Below the pieces are notes generated by a model. The model worked only from the letters and a program-made list of their open reading frames with translations, was not told where the DNA came from and did no database searches. Positions 8,562 through 17,990 of a DNA stretch of 51,031 nucleotides are shown piece after piece. Position 1 is the stretch's first letter. Every line of letters begins with the position of its first letter. The stretch covers positions 1 to 51,031 of the forward strand of contig JAABRU010000030.1 of assembly GCA_011390755.1 (NCBI GenBank), given 5' to 3'. This DNA is from Desulfobacteraceae bacterium. GTDB taxonomy: Bacteria > Desulfobacterota > Desulfobacteria > Desulfobacterales > Desulfococcaceae. The translations under genes were made by a program, and so were the position numbers.

Positions 8562-10316
8562 CTAATTGACGGGAGCAAATAATATTTCATTTTTTCTGCA
8601 TACATCTTCCATTTTTTTATCTCCATAGGCCGCAAAAGTATCTGCCATAATCTGCCATGTCCTTTGATAATAGGTCAGTAGCCCTTTTTCCCATGTTGTA
8701 AAATACCTTTTCTTTTCCAAATCCGGCATTTCCATCTTTTTTTGATATAATGCAATATTTTTTTCATACAGTGCATAGGGAGAAGGGGCAGATTCATCCG
8801 GCTTTAACAAGCGAATGAGAGGGCCGCAGGGATAGGCTTTCTGTAGGAGGGTATTGATCTCCTGCTGCTGATCCAGAATATACACCGGTCTTTTTTGCAT
8901 CAGATGAGACAAAAGCACAGTCGGATCTTTGTAGGAAGGATGTATCGGCAATCCGATATTGCCCAAAAACTGCTTTACATACCAGCCGGTACTCCAAAGT
9001 TCCGACTGAAAAATGACAACATCGGGCCGCATCCCCAAAACATGCTGCCCGTATAAAATACCAAAATAATTGGCATCCGCCGCGGTGACAATCACCGCAT
9101 TTTCTTCCACTGTATTCAGCACATTCCGGATATGGGCTTCATAAAATGTTTCATTTCTGCGTTCTGCAAAAGGCCATTGGTACAGGCCGTGAAACAGAAT
9201 CAGTATAGTCACAAGAAGGATTTGAAGATTTTTTTTGGGCCATATTTCCTGAAATCTGAGACTGAAAAGAGCAATGGGAAAAGAAAGCAGTATCATCGGC
9301 AGGGCAAAAAAACGTTCGGCTATGGATTTTTCCCACTCAGAAGTCCCGATACCGAACATGGCAATAAAAACACCACCGGTACAGAGAATGCTGATACCGA
9401 TGCCCGCTTGAAAAAGATTGATGTTCGGAAAACAGGTGCTTTTTTCTTTGGTAAAACGCTGTGCAAACAATAATCCGGCCAGTGCAAACACAAAAAACAG
9501 CAAAGATAAATCTTTGGGAAGTGTATGCAGAAACAGGATGGGAGCATTATACCAGGTTCCCTGTGAATTGGGGATTAAAGACAGGGAACCGTATTCTTTG
9601 CGGAAAAGGTGGGTAAATAAGCGTTGAAAGGGTTCTGTCCAGTCTCCCCACATATAAGGGCCCTGCGCCAAATCTGAAAAAAAATAAAACAGCGGAAGCA
9701 GACCGGCCAGAGACCCCATACAAAAATACAAAAAACAGGAAAGTCTGTCTGTTTTTTGGCTGAACCAGACCAAGATTGCAAAAGGCAGCAGAAAGGCCAG
9801 GGAATGGTGGTTGCAGAATCCCAAACCGAAAGTCAGACCGGACAGGGCAAAATATTTTCGCTTTTCTGCCGCAGATATATGCGGATGCAGAATTTTCCAG
9901 AAAGCATAGATGCAGCCGGAAGCCAGAAGCAGATTCAGGGCAAAGGGTTCCGGACATGTGGCTGCCCGCCACACCGAACAGCTCAGATATGTTCCATAGA
10001 TACCCAAAGCGGTTGCTGCATGGTTTTTCGTATATTCATACAGAACTGAACCCATCAGCATAGCCGAAAAATAAGTGCAGAGGACAGATACAAAACTGAT
10101 CAGAAAAATCAGAGGCAGATATTGCTGAAACAGGGCGGCAAAACGAAGCAGAAGACAGAGCAGGGGATAACCGGGCGGATGGGCAATGCCGCCTTTGGCA
10201 GCGATAATGGCAAATTCTCCGGAATCATAATCCGGCAGACCTGATGGGAGGGCCAGGATATACAGTAATGCAAGAGGGAGGAAAATGCAGCATATATGAA
10301 TGCGGTAATGGTTCAT
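8562..10316 (-). CDS. DUF2723 membrane glycosyltransferase (TMEM260-like)
   Basis: A 584-residue polytopic protein. The N-terminal loop has LPDYDSGEFAIIAAKGGIAH (D31, E34) followed by HPPGYPL, the hallmark of DUF2723 proteins, a GT-C family. Its animal member TMEM260 O-mannosylates receptor ectodomains using dolichyl-phosphate-mannose. About eleven spans fill residues 10-400. The soluble C-terminus (NAVIVTAADANYFGILYGQ, ending in a helical stretch) is periplasmic by analogy. It lies 50 bp downstream of a pilin gene on the same strand, so the pilin is a candidate acceptor. Catalytic activity is inferred from family. Confidence 0.8.
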   Translation of the reverse strand: MNHYRIHICCIFLPLALLYILALPSGLPDYDSGEFAIIAAKGGIAHPPGYPLLCLLLRFAALFQQYLPLIFLISFVSVLCTYFSAMLMGSVLYEYTKNHAATALGIYGTYLSCSVWRAATCPEPFALNLLLASGCIYAFWKILHPHISAAEKRKYFALSGLTFGLGFCNHHSLAFLLPFAILVWFSQKTDRLSCFLYFCMGSLAGLLPLFYFFSDLAQGPYMWGDWTEPFQRLFTHLFRKEYGSLSLIPNSQGTWYNAPILFLHTLPKDLSLLFFVFALAGLLFAQRFTKEKSTCFPNINLFQAGIGISILCTGGVFIAMFGIGTSEWEKSIAERFFALPMILLSFPIALFSLRFQEIWPKKNLQILLVTILILFHGLYQWPFAERRNETFYEAHIRNVLNTVEENAVIVTAADANYFGILYGQHVLGMRPDVVIFQSELWSTGWYVKQFLGNIGLPIHPSYKDPTVLLSHLMQKRPVYILDQQQEINTLLQKAYPCGPLIRLLKPDESAPSPYALYEKNIALYQKKMEMPDLEKKRYFTTWEKGLLTYYQRTWQIMADTFAAYGDKKMEDVCRKNEILFAPVN

Positions 10317-10367
10317 ATACCATATTTCAGATAAGAGTTGATGAAAAAATACAGGTCGGAGAAAATT

Positions 10368-10769
10368 TTATCTGCAAGGGTTATTATTGTTCACAAGAAT
10401 CAGTTTTTCATTCATGGTCCATTCATCATCACCGGCACCTTTGTATGCAATGCCCGGGGCAATGGACAGGGCTTTTGCTTCATAGGAATTTTCGCTGGCA
10501 GCCGTCATATTATAATCATACTTGGAGCCGCCTTTTACTGCAAAGCCGATGGATGTCAGTGTCATGGCATAGGTATCATATTCTGAATAATATGCCTGCT
10601 GCATTTTTGCCAGTGATCCCAGCCCCCCTCTGGCTTCCACCTGTTTGGCCCGGCACTGATAGTTCATGTATTTGGGGAGGGCAATGGCAGCCAGTATGCC
10701 GATAATGGCAATGACCAGGGCCAGTTCAATCAGGGTAAATCCGTCTGTTTTGTTTTTTTCTGTCAGCAT
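10368..10769 (-). CDS. Type IV pilin-like protein
   Basis: A 133-residue type IVa prepilin. A short leader ends in DG, followed by [20 protein letters not shown] with Glu at mature position 5, needed for assembly. A Cys in NYQCRAKQ and one near the C-terminus (NNNPCR) can form the pilin disulfide. It resembles the pilin at 13300 in length, Cys placement and the GFAVKG and WTM motifs, so the two are paralogues. A GGAGG ribosome site lies 8 bp before the ATG, and a sigma-54 promoter lies at 10858-10873. It could be a second major subunit or a minor one. Confidence 0.9.
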   Translation of the reverse strand: MLTEKNKTDGFTLIELALVIAIIGILAAIALPKYMNYQCRAKQVEARGGLGSLAKMQQAYYSEYDTYAMTLTSIGFAVKGGSKYDYNMTAASENSYEAKALSIAPGIAYKGAGDDEWTMNEKLILVNNNNPCR

Positions 10770-10857
10770 AATATTTTCCTCCGTTCTGTTATAAAAATCA
10801 AATTGTTCATAATAATATAAAAAATTATATCTGTAATATGTCTATAATATATCTGGA

Positions 10858-10873
10858 AGCAATATTTATGCCA
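10858..10873 (-). promoter_or_regulatory. Sigma-54 promoter of the pilin-like gene
   Basis: On the minus strand the bases read TGGCATAAATATTGCT, an excellent match to TGGCAC-N5-TTGCW with exact GG/GC spacing. It lies about 90 bp upstream of the pilin start. The same sequence, differing by two spacer bases, precedes the other pilin. Confidence 0.85.
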
Positions 10874-10904
10874 AAATTTGATTCTGCCGGGCAGGGGAAG
10901 ATGA

Positions 10905-12830
10905 TTATGGTACTTTATCCGGGTCTTTGCAGACCTGTGTAAAGAGCTGCATACTTCGGGCTGCGGCTCTTTTGTCACTGCTGCCCTGTGCGGATTTTTG
11001 TAACAGCGCGCATCCTTTTTCCTTTTCTCCTGTCTGTATCAGACTTTGAGCAAACCAGTACATAATAGCCTGTGATTCCGGTTCTTTTTCCCATGCCTTC
11101 CGGAAACTGTCAAGGGCGGAATGCCAGTCTCCCCGTCCGATATGGCAGCGTCCCTGCAGAAACAGCAGATCCGCATTTTTTTGATATGTCATCAGGTAGT
11201 TGACAAGAAACAGGGCACGTTTATGCAGCCCTCTGTCGTGGAAAAAACGGGCCATCTGATACACATACTTTGCATCCGTATAATGCCTGAATTTATCTTC
11301 TTTCAGCAGTTTTTTTACATGCTGATACACCGTCTCGGCCCCTGTCATATTCTTTTTTATGATCGCGAGAAATAAAAAATAACTTTGCTGAACCGGAATA
11401 TCCTCCGGATATTCCCGGCTGAGTTTTTCTAATATTGCCCCGCCTTCCGCGGTATCTCCCCCGCGGTTGAGTTCCAAGGCCAGATTATGGCGCATCCGCC
11501 TGGAATCCGGATATTTTTCCAGATCAGCCCGGTACAGATCCACTCTGCTTCTGAAGTCCGCGTTCCGCTGCCAGGTCGCATATCCGCTACATAGCAGAAA
11601 CAGACAAAAAATGGAAAGAAAGATACAAAAATTGTCTGTTTTTTGTAAAGCAGCATCGTAAAAAATCAGGACGGTTCCCAAAGAAATCGCCACAGAAGGC
11701 AGATACATGCGGTGTTCAAATATGATTTCCAGCGGAATGATTGTGGATTCAATGAGATGTGCGGCCAGAAACCATGCTGTTGTCCATGCAGATACGGGCC
11801 ATGTTTTTCTTCGGAAGCAGGCAGTCATCACAATGGCTGACCAGCCCAGAAAGCTGCAAAGGGTCGTCAAAGGTCGGATAAGACTGTGGGATACAGGATA
11901 ATCATGCAGCAGGACAAAACGATCCGGCAATGGAAAATAAAACAGGGAAACATAATGCCACAGCACCCTGCCCTGTGTCATCAGTCTTTCCCACAAAGTA
12001 AAATCCCGGTGCCTGTATGCTGCCAGAATGCTTTTCAAAAACGGAAGCATGAGCAGGAACAGAGCGGCAGCACATATCATCCCCAAAAAAATCCACCATC
12101 GTGATATTTTCAAAGGACGGTCTCTGAGCAAAAGCAGTTCATGAAGAATGATAAGAAGTGGCAGAATGACCGTATGTTCTTTGCACATCATGCTCAGGTT
12201 CCAGAACAAAAAGGAAATACAGTAGAAAAAGAGCATTTGGGCATATAATTTCCGGATTGCATATTCTCTTCCGTAAAGCCAGGAAATAAGGGAAATAAGG
12301 GCAAAAAGCAGAGCCATTGCGGTCATGCGCTGTACAATATAGGTGACAGCATTGATTTGCAGGGGGTGCAGTCCCCATAAAAGGGCGGCGGCCCAGGCCA
12401 GGGGAAATGCGGCAGCACCGTATTTATCTTTTAATTTCGGACTTTTCAGGGTTTTATAAAAAAAGAGCAGGAGCAGCAGAGAGCAGCCGATATGGATCAG
12501 AATATTCACAAGATGATAGGTAAAGGGTTGATATCCGTCCCAGAGGTAATTGAGAGCAAAACTCAGATATACAAGATTTCTCCTGGAGTTGGGGTGCTGG
12601 GCTGTGAGCACATTACGGATATTTTCCCATGAAAAAGCATCCATGCGGATAAATACATTGTCCACAATATTGGGTACATCATCAAAAATAAAAGGAGACT
12701 GCAATGTGTTGCTGTATGCGGCCAGAAGAGAACCCGTCAGCAGCAGGAAAAATATCAATGGGGAAAGATGCCGGCAGGCATGGGAAGGGGAAAATACGGT
12801 GCGGTCATTGTTGACAGATTTCGTTGGCAT
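10905..12830 (-). CDS. TMTC-like membrane glycosyltransferase with TPRs
   Basis: A 641-residue paralogue of the 698-residue protein at 3919. The acidic pair lies in PFIFDDVPNI (D50-D51), then SRRNLVYLSFALNYLWDG, about ten membrane spans with the conserved NAVTYIVQRM, and C-terminal TPR-like helices from about residue 430 (KADLLFLQGRCHIGRGDW, AIMYWFAQSLIQTGEKEKG). As in the TMTC/DUF1736 group, it should transfer a sugar from a lipid carrier to an exported protein. It sits between the two pilin genes; the sigma-54 promoter of the downstream pilin lies just past its 3' end. The acceptor is unknown. Confidence 0.75.
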   Translation of the reverse strand: MPTKSVNNDRTVFSPSHACRHLSPLIFFLLLTGSLLAAYSNTLQSPFIFDDVPNIVDNVFIRMDAFSWENIRNVLTAQHPNSRRNLVYLSFALNYLWDGYQPFTYHLVNILIHIGCSLLLLLFFYKTLKSPKLKDKYGAAAFPLAWAAALLWGLHPLQINAVTYIVQRMTAMALLFALISLISWLYGREYAIRKLYAQMLFFYCISFLFWNLSMMCKEHTVILPLLIILHELLLLRDRPLKISRWWIFLGMICAAALFLLMLPFLKSILAAYRHRDFTLWERLMTQGRVLWHYVSLFYFPLPDRFVLLHDYPVSHSLIRPLTTLCSFLGWSAIVMTACFRRKTWPVSAWTTAWFLAAHLIESTIIPLEIIFEHRMYLPSVAISLGTVLIFYDAALQKTDNFCIFLSIFCLFLLCSGYATWQRNADFRSRVDLYRADLEKYPDSRRMRHNLALELNRGGDTAEGGAILEKLSREYPEDIPVQQSYFLFLAIIKKNMTGAETVYQHVKKLLKEDKFRHYTDAKYVYQMARFFHDRGLHKRALFLVNYLMTYQKNADLLFLQGRCHIGRGDWHSALDSFRKAWEKEPESQAIMYWFAQSLIQTGEKEKGCALLQKSAQGSSDKRAAARSMQLFTQVCKDPDKVP

Positions 12831-12945
12831 ATCATGCAGATGCGTCTTATTTCCAAGTAGAGACGCACGGCCGTGTGTCTCTACATCACATTTTTTTCAA
12901 ATATAAAAAGTAAATTGGTCATGTACTGGAATAACGGTGCGTTAC

Positions 12946-13191
12946 GGCTACCGCCTCAATGTCATTGACTTAAGCAGAATATTCCCCTCCCCTAGGGAGG
13001 CAATGCTGTTGCCTTAAGACTGCCCCTCCCTTGAGGGAGGGACAGGGGGAGGGTGATAACAGACTGTATTTTTCAGTAGTTTGATTCTCCCCCTCCCCAA
13101 CCCTCCCCCGCTGGGGGAGGGAGTTTTCTCTTAAGGCAACAGTATTGCCCCAGGGAGGGGAGTCTTAAGTCAATGACATTGGCTACCGCCT
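12946..13191. mobile_element. Non-autonomous inverted-repeat element with 11-bp flanking direct repeat
   Basis: The ends CAATGTCATTGACTTAAG (12957-12974) and CTTAAGTCAATGACATTG (13164-13181) are perfect 18-bp inverted repeats. GGCTACCGCCT occurs immediately outside on both sides (12946-12956 and 13181-13191), as expected for a target duplication. The interior consists of alternating CCCTCCC and GGGAGGG blocks and codes for nothing, so it is a MITE-like insertion. Confidence 0.75.
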
Positions 13192-13241
13192 AGCGCACCT
13201 ACCGTGCAATCTATATCTTGATAAAAATAATTCTGACAAAC

Positions 13242-13280
13242 AAAAAACCTCCCCCCGCATAAAGCGGGGGGAGGTTTTTT
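13242..13280 (-). terminator. Rho-independent terminator of the pilin gene
   Basis: A perfect GC-rich hairpin, ACCTCCCCCCGC with GCGGGGGGAGGT, with a run of six T on the 3' side of either strand. It lies 20 bp past the pilin stop on the minus strand and could work in both directions. Confidence 0.9.
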
Positions 13281-13299
13281 AGCAAATCATGAAATTACA

Positions 13300-13692
13300 T
13301 CATCCGGAGCAGGCATTGGTACCGTTTGACAGATCAAGACCTTCATCCATAGTCCAGACATCATCATTGCTGCCTTTCAGATCTACTGCGCTGGCTGTGG
13401 CAATATAAGTTGTTCCGGTGGCTCCGACGTTGATAAAATAGGAATAACGCTGAGTATCCCCTTTTACAGCAAAGCCCAGAGAATCCATACTCTCAGCATA
13501 GCGATCGTTTTCAGACAGATAGGCTTCCTGGTTTTTGGAGATGGTTCCCAGGGACTGTTTTGCCTCACTCTGTTTGGACTTGCACTGATAGTTCAGGAAG
13601 TTGGGGATAGCGATGGCAGCCAGGATTCCGATAATGGCCACAACGATCATCAGTTCGATCAGGGTAAAACCTTTTTTGTTAAGTTTCATCAT
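13300..13692 (-). CDS. pilA: Type IV pilin major subunit (PilA-like)
   Basis: A 130-residue prepilin with leader MMKLNKKG, the cleavage site, then [20 protein letters not shown] with Glu5. The mature protein has a Cys in [16 protein letters not shown] and another in the C-terminal GTNACSG, so a disulfide-bounded D-region is likely. It has an AAGGAG ribosome site, its own strong terminator and a sigma-54 promoter, and lies just downstream of a PilR-like activator. Those are the features of the highly expressed major subunit of type IVa pili. No pilus assembly ATPase or platform gene is in the window, so these must be elsewhere. The symbol is by analogy. Confidence 0.9.
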   Translation of the reverse strand: MMKLNKKGFTLIELMIVVAIIGILAAIAIPNFLNYQCKSKQSEAKQSLGTISKNQEAYLSENDRYAESMDSLGFAVKGDTQRYSYFINVGATGTTYIATASAVDLKGSNDDVWTMDEGLDLSNGTNACSG

Positions 13693-13813
13693 TTCTAAAC
13701 TCCTTTCATAAAAAATTGATTAAAATTGTTCCTCTGTGTGTACATAAAAAAAACTCTCACGAACTCCTCTATCACCTCCCTTTTCATCTTTTGCGCTTTT
13801 GTATATGTGTAAA

Positions 13814-13829
13814 AGCAATATTGATGCCA
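13814..13829 (-). promoter_or_regulatory. Sigma-54 promoter of pilA
   Basis: The minus strand reads TGGCATCAATATTGCT, matching TGGCAC-N5-TTGCW with correct spacing. Transcription would begin about 110 bp before the pilA start. PilR-type activators drive pilA from sigma-54 promoters, and such an activator is encoded about 190 bp upstream. Confidence 0.88.
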
Positions 13830-14017
13830 GTAGTAAAAAAAAATACCGCATAAAATATAACCCTTCTGAATTTCATTATTTTTATTTTTGATATGCCCTG
13901 TTTCGGATCAGGATTCTGCACAGAAAAGGATTTATTCCATTATTTGTGCCGGAAAAAATAACAAATTTTGAAACAGAGCTGACAAAAAATGTCAGAAAAG
14001 CACTGTTTTTGGTTTTT

Positions 14018-15415
14018 TCAGCCTTCAATCCCCAGTTTATCCAGGCGGTAGCGCAGGGAACGGAGGTTGATTCCCAAGAGCCTGGCGGCCTTCTGCTTTT
14101 TTCCCTTGCTGATTTCCAGGGCTTTCTGCACATACCTGCGTTCCATATCCGCCAGCACATCATCCAGAGAGATACCTTCCGCAATTACGTCAGTATCCAT
14201 GATTTCATTTTGAGGGCGGATATTTTTTCTTTTATGGAGTGACAGGGCCAGGCTGTCAGGCAGAATAATATTGGTATTGCTGAGGGCCACACTGCGTTCA
14301 ATCAGGTTTTCCAGTTCCCGGATATTGCCGGGAAAATCATATTTCTTCAGCAAATCAATGGCGTAGGAGGATATTTTGCTGATTTCCTTTCCGGTCTCTT
14401 TTGAATATATATTCAGAAAATGCTGGGCAATGGCATGAAGGTCGTCTTTTCTTTCCCGCAGGGGTGGCACCTTTATTTCAACCACATTCAGGCGGTAGAA
14501 AAGGTCTTCCCTGAAATTTCCTTCAATCACTTCCTCTTCCAGGTTTTTATTGGTTGCGGATATAATGCGTATATCAACCGCAATATTCTCATTGCTCCCA
14601 ACGGGTCGGACGATTTTTTCCTGCACAGCCCGGAGCATTTTCACCTGTATGGGAATACTGATTTCCCCGATTTCATCCAAAAACAGGGTGCCTTTGTCCG
14701 CAATTTCAAAAAGCCCTTTTTTATCTGCGCCTGCACCGGTAAAGGCCCCCTTTTTATGGCCGAAAAGTTCACTTTCCATCAGGGTTTCCGGTATTCCCCC
14801 GCAGTTGACAGCAACAAAGGGGGCGTTTTTCCGCTCGCTCTGCTCATGGATGGCCTGTGCAATCAGTTCTTTGCCGGTTCCGCTTTCACCGGTCACCAGC
14901 ACATTGATTTTGCTTTTGGCCACCTGCCGGATCATTTCATATATATGCAGCATTTTGGGATTATTGCCGATGATTCTGTTAAAATGCATATTTTTTTCCA
15001 GATCGGCTCCCAGATGTTTTTTCTCCTGCTCAAGGGTCTTTAATTCCAATGCTTTTGTAAGGGTCTGCTTGAGTTCATTGTTGTCAAAGGGTTTGGGCAG
15101 ATAATCATAGGCCCCTTCATTCATGGCTTCCACGGCGGTTTCTGCCGTGGCAAACGCGGAAATCATGATAACCACGGTATCGGGACACTGTCTTTTGGCA
15201 GCTCTCAGCACATCCAGACCGGAAATATCTCCCAGACGTATATCCGAAAGCAGCAGATCATAATGATTTTTTTCAATCAGTTCAATTGCTTCCTCTCCGT
15301 TTTCCGCCGAGGAAACCTGATACCCTTCCCGCCCAAGCATCAGTTCCAGAAATTCCCGCATACTGAGCTCATCATCCACAACCAGTATATGATATTTGTT
15401 TTCTGACATAATCAT
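14018..15415 (-). CDS. Sigma-54-dependent response regulator (PilR/NtrC family)
   Basis: A 465-residue protein with three domains. A receiver domain (5-120) has HILVVDDE and a phospho-acceptor in LLLSDIRLGD. A central AAA+ domain has GESGTGKE (Walker A), ESELFGHKKGAFTGA with the sigma-54-contacting GAFTGA loop, and GTLFLDEIGE (Walker B). A Fis-type helix-turn-helix at the C-terminus contains KGKKQKAARLLGINLRSLRY. The two pilin promoters nearby are sigma-54 sites, so this is probably their activator. Its start overlaps the stop of the TPR protein upstream by 4 bases (TGA/ATGA), and no cognate kinase is adjacent. The start could also be the Met two codons later. Confidence 0.85.
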   Translation of the reverse strand: MIMSENKYHILVVDDELSMREFLELMLGREGYQVSSAENGEEAIELIEKNHYDLLLSDIRLGDISGLDVLRAAKRQCPDTVVIMISAFATAETAVEAMNEGAYDYLPKPFDNNELKQTLTKALELKTLEQEKKHLGADLEKNMHFNRIIGNNPKMLHIYEMIRQVAKSKINVLVTGESGTGKELIAQAIHEQSERKNAPFVAVNCGGIPETLMESELFGHKKGAFTGAGADKKGLFEIADKGTLFLDEIGEISIPIQVKMLRAVQEKIVRPVGSNENIAVDIRIISATNKNLEEEVIEGNFREDLFYRLNVVEIKVPPLRERKDDLHAIAQHFLNIYSKETGKEISKISSYAIDLLKKYDFPGNIRELENLIERSVALSNTNIILPDSLALSLHKRKNIRPQNEIMDTDVIAEGISLDDVLADMERRYVQKALEISKGKKQKAARLLGINLRSLRYRLDKLGIEG

Positions 15416-17154
15416 CCGTCTTTTTTTTCTGTCTTCATATCTTCAAGGGCCTGCCGCAGATTGTTTTTCGTTCTTTCAGAATCCGGATCAATTTCCAATG
15501 CTTTCCGGAAACAGCGGATGGCCTGGGATATCTTCCCCTGCTGTGCCAGAGCGATCCCCCAATTGCCATAGGCTTCGGCATTTTCCGGATCAATATGTAT
15601 AATCTCTTTAAAATGACGAACCGCTTCTGCCGTTTTTCCATAACGGGCCAGAATTCCACCGGCATTATTATGTGCTGTGATATCTTCCGGGTCCGTCTGC
15701 AATACTTTCAGAAAATGCGCCAATGCTTCCCGGTCTTTTCCCAATCGCAGCATATAAACCCCCAGATTATTGCGGGCCTGCAGATAGCGGGGGTTGATGC
15801 GGAGTGCTTCGGAAAAATGATAAACCACTTCCTTTTTCCGTGACGGATCATCCATCATTGCACTGGCCAGATTATAATGGATAATATCATTTTCCTTTGT
15901 AATTTTCAATGTATGCTCATACAATAAAATACTGTTCTGCCAGTATTGCATCTGCTGCCGGGCCAGTGCTGCATAAATGCATATAATGATAATGGATAAT
16001 GCTATAATTTTTTTGGGGGGAACATGCTTTTTTTTTATCAGATTATACAATCCCCAGATAACAGCGATATATATTCCGACTGCCGGAATATAAGTCCAGC
16101 GGTCGGCTATGGCCGGCCAGATACCGGCCTGTTTCAGGCCGATTACCGGAAAAAGGGTTCCCAGAAACCAAAACCATCCCATAGCAAACCAGGGGGAATT
16201 CTTTATTTTTTTGAATGCAAAAAAACTGATCCCCGCCAGAACGGCGGATGCCACTATCACCTGCCACAGAACAATGCTTCGGGGATAGGGATAAAATACG
16301 GCCAGATCAGCCGGACGGAAAATTTTGTCCAGATAACGAAGATAAAGAACCGGGGCACTGGCAAACCGAAAGCCCATGGGAACAATATCTGCAGATATGT
16401 TGATGTGAAAATGGCGGACAGACAGCGTGGTCAGGGCAATGGATATTCCGGAAAAAATAAAAAAAGGAATTTTCTCTAAAAAAACAGGGACAAAATGCGG
16501 GGATAGAATCTGTTTGAATTCAAATCGTTGCAAAGGCCAATAATCCATTAAAAGCAGAACAAAAGGCAGTGTTACCAGCATGGGTTTGCTTAACAGTCCT
16601 GCTATGAAAAAAGTAATACATAACATATACCGCAGCGCAGATGGTTTTCGGGTAAAAAATATATACGCAATGGTCGTCAGAAACCAGAAAAAAGTGCTTA
16701 AAAGATTTTTCCGTTCCGCAACCCAGGCAACGGATTCCACATTGAGCGGATGGACAGCAAAAATAGCGGCCAGCAGGGCACTTTTCCCGGTTTCCCCGGT
16801 GGATATGTTAAAAATGGAAAACAGGAGGATGACATTGGCAATATGAAATAAAAGATTCGTCCGGTGATGCCTCCCCGGAGCCGGGCCGTACAGTTCGCAG
16901 TCCAGCATATGGGAAACCCAGGTCAGGGGATGCCAGTATCCGAAATTGGGAAAACGGAAGGCCCAGCGGATGCCCTTTTCTGTTATACCGTTTTTTACAT
17001 AGGGATTCTCAGTGACATATTCTGTATCGTCAAGGGATATAAAATCAAATTCTCCCACAGGGCGGTAGAGAAAAAATGTAATCAGCACGAGGAGCACACA
17101 GATGAAGGTTTGAAAAGGGATATGATGATTATCAGCAAATATTTTTCTCATCAT
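15412..17154 (-). CDS. TMTC-like membrane glycosyltransferase with TPRs
   Basis: A 580-residue GT-C-type protein. The first loop has FISLDDTEYVTENPYV (D42-D43) and FGYWHPLTWVSHMLDCELYG, then about nine spans, and at least three TPRs at about 410-565 (YLQARNNLGVYMLRLGKDRE, ITAHNNAGGILARYGKTAEA, AEAYGNWGIALAQQGKISQA). It is a distinct subfamily from the 698- and 641-residue proteins, and the truncated gene at 19524 belongs to the same subfamily. It is translationally coupled to the PilR-like regulator downstream and lies 1 bp from the methyltransferase upstream, so pilus regulation and this enzyme are made from one transcript. Confidence 0.75.
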   Translation of the reverse strand: MMRKIFADNHHIPFQTFICVLLVLITFFLYRPVGEFDFISLDDTEYVTENPYVKNGITEKGIRWAFRFPNFGYWHPLTWVSHMLDCELYGPAPGRHHRTNLLFHIANVILLFSIFNISTGETGKSALLAAIFAVHPLNVESVAWVAERKNLLSTFFWFLTTIAYIFFTRKPSALRYMLCITFFIAGLLSKPMLVTLPFVLLLMDYWPLQRFEFKQILSPHFVPVFLEKIPFFIFSGISIALTTLSVRHFHINISADIVPMGFRFASAPVLYLRYLDKIFRPADLAVFYPYPRSIVLWQVIVASAVLAGISFFAFKKIKNSPWFAMGWFWFLGTLFPVIGLKQAGIWPAIADRWTYIPAVGIYIAVIWGLYNLIKKKHVPPKKIIALSIIIICIYAALARQQMQYWQNSILLYEHTLKITKENDIIHYNLASAMMDDPSRKKEVVYHFSEALRINPRYLQARNNLGVYMLRLGKDREALAHFLKVLQTDPEDITAHNNAGGILARYGKTAEAVRHFKEIIHIDPENAEAYGNWGIALAQQGKISQAIRCFRKALEIDPDSERTKNNLRQALEDMKTEKKDG

Positions 17155-17155
17155 A

Positions 17156-17929
17156 TTATTCTCTGTTCAATATGATTGTTGCAAACATTGCCCATTTGTG
17201 CATTCCTGAATTCAGCATCGTTTCCGCTTTGTCAAAAAAGGGAAACAAATATCCCGGTATCATATTCCGCAATGAAACCCCGCCTGAAAGCAAATAGACA
17301 AAAGGGCTATGGGGAATAATCTGTTTAACATGCCATTGAGGAAATTTTTTATATAATACATCTCTGTCCCGGTCAAAAACTATCCAGGGTAATGCGGAAT
17401 TGGCACCGGAAAGGGGGCCTCCTTCTGCCAATACCCAGTTTTCCGCTTTCATGTCAACAGGTTCATGATGCAGATACCTGTATATCAATCGGGACCAGGG
17501 AGTCATCCAGGGTTCGATCATTATTATACTTCCGCCGGAAGGAATACAGCGGCCTGCTTCCGTAAAAAAGAATTCCACATTGGGAATATGATGAAAAACA
17601 TCCAGCATGACAATGTGGTGAATGGAATTCTTCTTAAAAGGCAGATATTGTGCGTCCAGTACAATATCTGCTTTCGGAATCATAAAAACTTCCGAGCATA
17701 GAGCGGCAGGTAATATTTGTTTTAAAAAACCGCCTCCGGATCCGATTTCAAGAACAGATTCCTTATGGTTCACATGCACAAGAATCTGGTGATACCACTT
17801 TTCATATATCTGTTTTAAAAACAATTTTACATTTATTATCCGTGATCTCGTTACTGTGGTTTCAGGCGAATCCGGATCCATATTCTTTGTAAGCGGGTGT
17901 TCCATAATGCGTTTAAGTTTTTTCAGCAT
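17156..17929 (-). CDS. SAM-dependent methyltransferase, class I
   Basis: A 257-residue protein with the SAM-binding motif I VLEIGSGGGFLKQILP, an acidic motif II region (PKADIVLDAQYLPFKKNS) and a post-motif IVMLDVFHHIP, all typical of Methyltransf_11-type enzymes. The C-terminal part (LIYRYLHHEPVDMKAENW) suggests a small-molecule or glycolipid substrate rather than nucleic acid. It is the first gene of a compact unit with a TMTC-like glycosyltransferase and the PilR-like regulator. A glycan or lipid-carrier substrate is possible but unproven. Confidence 0.75.
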   Translation of the reverse strand: MLKKLKRIMEHPLTKNMDPDSPETTVTRSRIINVKLFLKQIYEKWYHQILVHVNHKESVLEIGSGGGFLKQILPAALCSEVFMIPKADIVLDAQYLPFKKNSIHHIVMLDVFHHIPNVEFFFTEAGRCIPSGGSIIMIEPWMTPWSRLIYRYLHHEPVDMKAENWVLAEGGPLSGANSALPWIVFDRDRDVLYKKFPQWHVKQIIPHSPFVYLLSGGVSLRNMIPGYLFPFFDKAETMLNSGMHKWAMFATIILNRE

Positions 17930-17990
17930 ATTTATTTCTTTAAATTAATAGCTTGATTTATTTCGAATTTGTGTGCGAACAACCTTAAAA

